A stretch of 17,879 nucleotides of DNA from an uncultured Verrucomicrobiota bacterium (lineage in GTDB: Bacteria > Verrucomicrobiota > Kiritimatiellia > RFP12 > UBA1067), in assembly GCA_945947925.1 (NCBI GenBank), contig CAMEZU010000012.1, positions 1 through 17,879 on the forward strand, written 5' to 3'. Numbering within the stretch: the stretch's first letter is position 1; the number at the start of each line of letters is the position of its first letter. The position numbers were made by a program, and so were the translations under genes. The notes under the pieces are model-generated. The model was not told the origin of the DNA and made no database searches. It worked only from the letters and a program-made list of their open reading frames with translations. Of this stretch, positions 14,533 through 17,879 are shown piece by piece.

Positions 14533-14831
14533 TCTGTTTTCCTTTCGCATCGACCCGAGTGTTTATGACGAACTATCGGTCGGGCATTCCGATGTTCGCG
14601 CAAGGCAAAACAATCGGTAGAAAAAGGAAACGGCCTCTCTCCGATCTTCTGTTGAGGCCCTGAGAAAGCCCTAGATGAATATACGAAGAGAGGCACGCAG
14701 AGGTGTGCGTGTTGCTCTGCATCAGTATCGTTCATCTATCGAAATTTCTCAGGTTCCAACAGAACGATTGCTTTGCAGCGTTTATGTCTTGTCTCGGCGA
14801 TACACGTGCGTGCCTCGCGTCAACAAGACAA
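14533..14831 (-). other. About 290-nt leader of the envelope operon
   Basis: No gene is supported here; short frames in it lack ribosome sites. On the minus strand, GGCCTC (14654-14659) can pair with GAGGCC (14632-14637), and a T-rich run follows (14620-14631), which resembles a weak intrinsic attenuator. GCAGAG/CTCTGC also pairs near 14695-14718. A long leader with an internal terminator-like fold suggests post-initiation control. Confidence 0.35.
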
Positions 14832-14871
14832 ATTATAGCAAAAACTCCGCCGTTTCGGGGGCGGAGTTTTT
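14831..14871 (-). terminator. Terminator with built-in extended -10 promoter, copy 1
   Basis: AAAAACTCCGCC (14840-14851) and GGCGGAGTTTTT (14860-14871) form a 12-bp stem with an 8-nt loop and a T-run on both strands, so termination is bidirectional. It follows the toxin gene. On the minus strand the T-run continues directly into TGCTATAAT, an extended -10 promoter (14832-14839), which would start the lipoprotein operon. The first 22 bp are identical to 15579-15600. Confidence 0.75.
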
Positions 14872-14897
14872 TCGTCTGGATACTGCGGTGGGTTGGA

Positions 14898-15296
14898 TCA
14901 GACTTCTTTGAGAATCAAATTCAACCCTGCGATCTTGCGGAAATGCGCATCAAACGTCACCAGCGGGGCGTTTTCGGACATCGCTTGCGCGGCAATCCAA
15001 ACATCGTTGATCGGAATCATTGCACCGATAGCCTGCAATTCGGCATAGATTCGCCCGTATGTCTCTGCAGCTGCACTTGAGACATCCAAGACCCGAACAC
15101 TCGGAACAAAGAGGAACTTCTTGAGCGCAGTTTTGTTCTGCTCATAACGAGATCCCTTCCTAAAACCCGCTTCGAGCTCTCCTAGCACCACCGCAGGAAC
15201 GAGCACAGAGTCATAGGTCGAGAGAAACTGAGCAATATCCTTCCGTCCCCTTAACAGAAACGAATAGACATTTGTGTCGATCACAATGCGCTTCAC
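14898..15296 (-). CDS. vapC: PIN-domain toxin, VapC-like ribonuclease
   Basis: This 132-residue protein is a PIN-domain nuclease. The four acidic metal ligands are visible: Asp7 in 'VIDTNVYSFLL', Glu40 in 'VVLGELEAG', Asp98 in 'INDVWIAAQA' and Asp116 in 'VTFDAHFRKI'. VapC toxins cleave tRNA or rRNA when their antitoxin is degraded. I set the start at GTG 15296: GGGAG lies 7 nt upstream, and GTGA then overlaps the antitoxin stop by 4 nt. A TTG at 15302 is possible but would sit too close to that site. Length and residues are normal for an active toxin. The target RNA is unknown. Confidence 0.9.
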   Translation of the reverse strand: MKRIVIDTNVYSFLLRGRKDIAQFLSTYDSVLVPAVVLGELEAGFRKGSRYEQNKTALKKFLFVPSVRVLDVSSAAAETYGRIYAELQAIGAMIPINDVWIAAQAMSENAPLVTFDAHFRKIAGLNLILKEV

Positions 15297-15535
15297 TGCC
15301 AATCTCCCGGCACAACCGTACGACGGGTTGCGTCTTGGAATTCGGCGAACTGATTCTCATCCCAGATTCCGCAGAACTGCTCAAACGGATTATCGACCTT
15401 CTCCGCGACATACCCCATTTTCTCGACAAGGAAGGCGACAAAAAGAGCACCGAGTTCTGCACTTGAACGAGTACCATTACGCGTCGCAAACAACACGGCA
15501 TCCTGAGGCGCATCAATCGTCAATGTATAGCTCAT
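15293..15535 (-). CDS. vapB: Antitoxin partner of the PIN toxin
   Basis: This 80-residue protein lies directly upstream of, and overlaps, the toxin gene, the standard antitoxin position. Residues 1-42 could form a ribbon-helix-helix-like fold: a short strand (SYTLTID), then helices 'PQDAVLFATRNG' and 'SSAELGALFVAFLVEKMG'. The C-terminal part is rich in aromatic and acidic residues ('PFEQFCGIWDENQFAEFQD'), as toxin-wrapping tails usually are. ATG at 15535 has a strong site (GGAAAGGAGA). I do not recognise a specific antitoxin family, so the vapB name rests on position. It is expected to repress its own promoter at 15580. Confidence 0.75.
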   Translation of the reverse strand: MSYTLTIDAPQDAVLFATRNGTRSSAELGALFVAFLVEKMGYVAEKVDNPFEQFCGIWDENQFAEFQDATRRTVVPGDWQ

Positions 15536-15578
15536 CTTCTTCTCCTTTCCCCAGACCGCATGATATTCTCACAAGCCG

Positions 15579-15617
15579 AATTATAGCAAAAACTCCGCCG
15601 GTTCGGGACGGAGTTTT
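15579..15617 (-). terminator. Terminator with built-in extended -10 promoter, copy 2
   Basis: AAAACTCCG (15589-15597) pairs with CGGAGTTTT (15609-15617). On the minus strand this hairpin terminates pstSC 22 nt after the pstC stop, and its T-run leads straight into TGCTATAAT (-10 at 15580-15585), the likely promoter of the toxin-antitoxin pair. Positions 15579-15600 are identical to 14831-14852. Confidence 0.75.
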
Positions 15618-15639
15618 CGTATTTCTCATCAGGCTTTCC

Positions 15640-16470
15640 TCAGCGTCGCTTCAGGAACGAGAAGCCGCCGTTGAGGGCGAGGGTCAGGACGAAGAGGACG
15701 AGCGCCGTTGCAATGAGGGCCTCGCGGTGAAGGTCGGTTGCGTAGCCCATTTCGAGGACAACGTTCGTCGTCAGCGTCCGTACGCCCTTCAGCAGCGAGG
15801 TCGGGATGAGCGGCTGGTTGCCCGCGACCATGATGACGGCCATCGTTTCGCCGACCGCGCGTCCGATGCCGAGGACGACCGCTGCCCAGACCCCGCTTTT
15901 CGCCGCGGGGAGAACTGCCGCGAAGATGCTTCGCTCGTGGGTCGCCCCGAGGGCGAGCGCGCCTTCGTAGATCGTCGTCGGGACGGCCTTCAGCGCCGCC
16001 TCCGCCACCACGATGACGGTCGGAAGGATCATCATCGCGAGCAGGATCGACGCGGAGAGGATGCACATGCCGCGGCCGCCGCACACGTCGCGCACGAGCG
16101 GCACGATCGTCATCAGGCCGAAGAAGCCGTAGACGACGCTCGGGATGCCGGCCATCAGCGTGACGGCGGGTCGCACCAGACGGTCCAGGCCTTTCGGACA
16201 GAAGGCCGCGAGAAACACGGCCGTGAGGATGCCGATCGGCACGCCCAGAAGCGCCGCGCCGAGCGTGATTGCGCCCGAGCCGGCGAGCATCGGAAGGATG
16301 GCGAAGACATTCTCGCTCGGACGCCATGACGTGCCGGCGAGGAACTCGCCGAAGCCGATGCGTCCGATTGCCGGGGCGCCTTCCAGGATGAGGAAGAGGC
16401 AGATCGTTCCGACGGACGCGACGGCGAGGGCCGCCGCGCCCGCGAAGATTCCCTTGAATGCGCGTTCCAT
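15640..16470 (-). CDS. pstC: Phosphate ABC transporter permease PstC
   Basis: This 276-residue inner-membrane permease has about six membrane segments. PstC marks include 'ILEGAPAIGRIGFGEFLAGTSWRPSE' (about 28-53), 'LMAGIPSVVYGFFGLMTIVPLVR' in the middle, and 'GIGRAVGETMAVIMVAGN' with the conserved EAA-loop glycine. The 'TSWxP' segment separates PstC from PstA. It follows pstS after 22 nt with only a weak ribosome site (GGATCGGA). A terminator follows 22 nt after the stop, so pstSC forms a two-gene unit, unlike the usual pstSCAB order, in which pstA is next. Confidence 0.93.
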   Translation of the reverse strand: MERAFKGIFAGAAALAVASVGTICLFLILEGAPAIGRIGFGEFLAGTSWRPSENVFAILPMLAGSGAITLGAALLGVPIGILTAVFLAAFCPKGLDRLVRPAVTLMAGIPSVVYGFFGLMTIVPLVRDVCGGRGMCILSASILLAMMILPTVIVVAEAALKAVPTTIYEGALALGATHERSIFAAVLPAAKSGVWAAVVLGIGRAVGETMAVIMVAGNQPLIPTSLLKGVRTLTTNVVLEMGYATDLHREALIATALVLFVLTLALNGGFSFLKRR

Positions 16471-16492
16471 GGGCGCGTCCGATCCGTTGGGG

Positions 16493-17362
16493 TTACTTCA
16501 CCTGGTCCCAGGTCGTGATCTCGCCCGTGAACGCCTTGCGCAGGTTCTCCTTCGAGATGTTCTCGATCGGATTCTGCGGATTCACGACGACGGCGAGTCC
16601 GTCCAGGGCGATGGCCGTCGCAACGAGGCCCGCGTCGGACTCGCTCGCCTTCAGGGCACGGCTCGCCATGCCGAGATCGCACACGCCGTCCCGCGCGTCC
16701 GTGACACCCGTCGACGAGTCGCTCTGCTGCACTTCGACCGTGACCTGCGGATGCGTGGCGCAATACGCCTCTTTCAGCTTCTCCATGCACGGGGTCACGC
16801 TGGACGATCCCGAGCAGACGACCTTGCCTGCGATTCCCGCGTTGCCCGTGTAGGGCTTGGGATCGCCGACGCGCAGGTAACCGGCCTTCTCGACGACATC
16901 CTGGCCGTCCGTGCTGAGCACCCAGGCGAGGAAGTCCTTCGCCGCCGGCTTCAGGTTGTCCGTCGTGCCGCGCGTCACCACGTTGAAGGGATGGACGAGC
17001 GCATAGCGTCCCGCCGCGATCTCCTCGCGGGTCGGGGCGATGCCGTCGACACACAGCACCTTCACGGAATCGTTGATCGATCCGAGCGAGAGATAGCCGA
17101 GCGCGGCAGGATCGCTGGCGACGGTCGTGAGGGCCACCGCAGTCGAGCTCGCAACCATCGTGGACGGACTCGTCTTGTCGACCTTCTTGCCGTTCGCCTC
17201 CTTCACCTGGACGCCCGTCAGCTCCACGAACGCGCTGCGCGTGCCCGAGCCGTCCTCGCGGCTCACGAGTCCGATTTCGCCCGCCGGATCAAAGCCCTTC
17301 GAGCACCCTCCAACCAACAGCCCCGCGGCAACCGCCGCACAACCGATCATCATCTTCTTCAT
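16493..17362 (-). CDS. pstS: Phosphate-binding lipoprotein PstS, halves in swapped order
   Basis: This 289-residue lipoprotein (lipobox VGGC, Cys20) captures phosphate for PstCAB. It differs in layout from canonical PstS. The segment usually found late, with 'SREDGSGTRSAF' (34-45) and 'LGYLSLGSINDSVK' (88-101), comes first (about 29-165). The segment usually near the N-terminus, 'GSSSVTPCMEKL' (185-196), 'DLGMASRALK' (229-238), 'IALDGLAVVVNPQNPI' (251-266) and 'FTGEITTWDQVK', comes last (about 179-289). Phosphate-binding Ser/Thr/Asp/Arg positions are kept in both halves, so it should be functional. I recall similar swapped PstS proteins in Clostridia, so the form is not unique. ATG 17362 follows AAAGGA, and a Pho box lies upstream. 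Confidence 0.92.
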   Translation of the reverse strand: MKKMMIGCAAVAAGLLVGGCSKGFDPAGEIGLVSREDGSGTRSAFVELTGVQVKEANGKKVDKTSPSTMVASSTAVALTTVASDPAALGYLSLGSINDSVKVLCVDGIAPTREEIAAGRYALVHPFNVVTRGTTDNLKPAAKDFLAWVLSTDGQDVVEKAGYLRVGDPKPYTGNAGIAGKVVCSGSSSVTPCMEKLKEAYCATHPQVTVEVQQSDSSTGVTDARDGVCDLGMASRALKASESDAGLVATAIALDGLAVVVNPQNPIENISKENLRKAFTGEITTWDQVK

Positions 17363-17390
17363 GTCATTCCTTTCGTAGTCTGTGCCGTAC

Positions 17391-17444
17391 AGTCTACGAA
17401 ACGAATGTCAGAACTCCATTTGAATCCGGTTAAATTCGTGTTAG
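17391..17444 (-). promoter_or_regulatory. Pho-box promoter of pstS
   Basis: Half-sites CTAACACGAAT (17434-17444), TTAACCGGATT (17423-17433) and CAAATGGAGTT (17412-17422) step by 11 bp. The -10 TAGACT (17391-17396) begins 48 nt after the first half-site start and is preceded by TTCG. The following GTACGGC is shared with the nptA promoter. The leader is about 20 nt and carries AAAGGA. Confidence 0.78.
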
Positions 17445-17550
17445 TCCAGGCCGAATGCCACGATGGGGACATAACGTTGGTGAAAGGCGCCGCCACGGGC
17501 ATCGCGTTCTCGGCAGCATGTTCGACTGCTGAATGCGCGGCATATCAGAA

Positions 17551-17573
17551 AAGACGCGGCAAAGCCGCGTCTT
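17551..17573 (-). terminator. Intrinsic terminator of the edge gene
   Basis: AAGACGCGGC (17551-17560) and GCCGCGTCTT (17564-17573) form a 10-bp stem with a 3-nt loop. On the minus strand a short run TTTTC follows. It lies 38 nt past the stop of the hypothetical gene at 17611 and isolates that gene from the pstS Pho promoter. The plus strand lacks a T-run. Confidence 0.75.
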
Positions 17574-17610
17574 GGTTGAATCGGGGATATTATTTACAGA
17601 CACAGGATTC

Positions 17611-17879
17611 TCAGTTTTGGTCAAGCGCTTCATCAATGGCTTCGGCAACCTGTCCAAGTCTGTACAGGGTAACAGCTTCGCCCGTCGCTTCAATCGTCTT
17701 GCCATCATACTTGATGGTAACGTCAAACTTTTCCCCATTGGCCGTCACCGCACCCGAGTACACGCCCTTTCCGACTTTTTTAAGCGAAGCAGCCGTCACG
17801 CCATCGGCTCCGTGCTGATGAAAAAGAGGCTTCGTGCATAACTGTGGGTCTTTTTGACACCGATTCCGGCGTGAAGCGT
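17611..17879 (-). CDS. Hypothetical protein, 5' end probably beyond the window
   Basis: The reading frame is open from its TGA stop at 17611 to the window edge, about 89 codons. An internal GTG at 17799 with CGGAG 8 nt upstream would give a 62-residue protein, but the lack of any stop upstream suggests the gene may start outside the window. The end has the look of a real protein: 'GKGVYSGAVTANGEKFDVTIKYDGKTIEATGEAV' type strands in a beta-hairpin pattern, then an amphipathic helix ('LGQVAEAIDEALDQN'). I recognise no family. A good terminator follows, which supports a real transcript. Codon use is less GC-rich than in pstS. Confidence 0.5.
   Translation of the reverse strand, partial: ASRRNRCQKDPQLCTKPLFHQHGADGVTAASLKKVGKGVYSGAVTANGEKFDVTIKYDGKTIEATGEAVTLYRLGQVAEAIDEALDQN

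Noticed and set aside
14529..14735. A 68-codon minus-strand frame in the leader of the envelope operon
   Set aside because: It has no Shine-Dalgarno and unusual composition, and it overlaps the start of the lipoprotein gene in another frame. It could be a leader peptide but nothing supports that.
14831..15617. A CRISPR array or transposon ends from the paired identical 22-bp stretches
   Set aside because: There are only two copies in direct orientation, 726 bp between them, with terminator structure and no transposase; they read as terminator-promoter elements.

Overview
The window reads as a chromosomal segment of a high-GC Gram-negative bacterium. Lipoproteins, secreted proteins, a DUF2490-type outer-membrane barrel and a CsgG-type protein point to an outer membrane. 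A BspA-type leucine-rich-repeat protein next to a CsgG cluster and a superoxide reductase fits an anaerobic or gut member of the PVC group (Kiritimatiellota/Lentisphaerae-like); this placement is inference. Every gene I support lies on the minus strand, so transcription runs from high to low coordinates.

From the high-coordinate end: a hypothetical gene cut by the window edge ends at a terminator (about 17.55 kb). Then come pstS-pstC (15.64-17.36 kb), a vapBC-like toxin-antitoxin pair (14.90-15.54 kb), a three-gene envelope cluster ending in a CsgG-like protein (11.86-14.53 kb), and pstA-pstB-phoU-ppx, whose last gene overlaps a broken polyphosphate kinase remnant (7.88-11.35 kb). A desulfoferrodoxin gene, an NptA-type Na+/phosphate cotransporter with a coupled 35-residue membrane protein, and a DUF2490 outer-membrane protein follow (4.80-7.86 kb). 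The low end holds a sigma-70 factor, a DUF932 protein, an SF2 helicase and a leucine-rich-repeat protein.

The unifying theme is phosphate. Four promoters (pstS, pstA, nptA and the DUF2490 gene) share one architecture: Pho-box-like TTAAC/CTAAT half-sites at 11-bp period, with exactly 48 nt from the first half-site to a TA(N)A(A/C)T-type -10. This defines a local Pho regulon: high-affinity uptake (Pst), low-affinity uptake (NptA), a probable outer-membrane entry route (DUF2490), signalling (PhoU) and polyphosphate turnover (Ppx). No phoB/phoR pair is visible.

The pst system is split by about 4.2 kb of AT-richer DNA made of two self-contained units, vapBC and the CsgG cluster. Two near-identical terminator elements, each carrying a built-in extended -10 promoter, bound the vapBC unit. 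Other points of note are a PstS with its two halves in swapped order, the ppk remnant, and two possibly leaderless genes.
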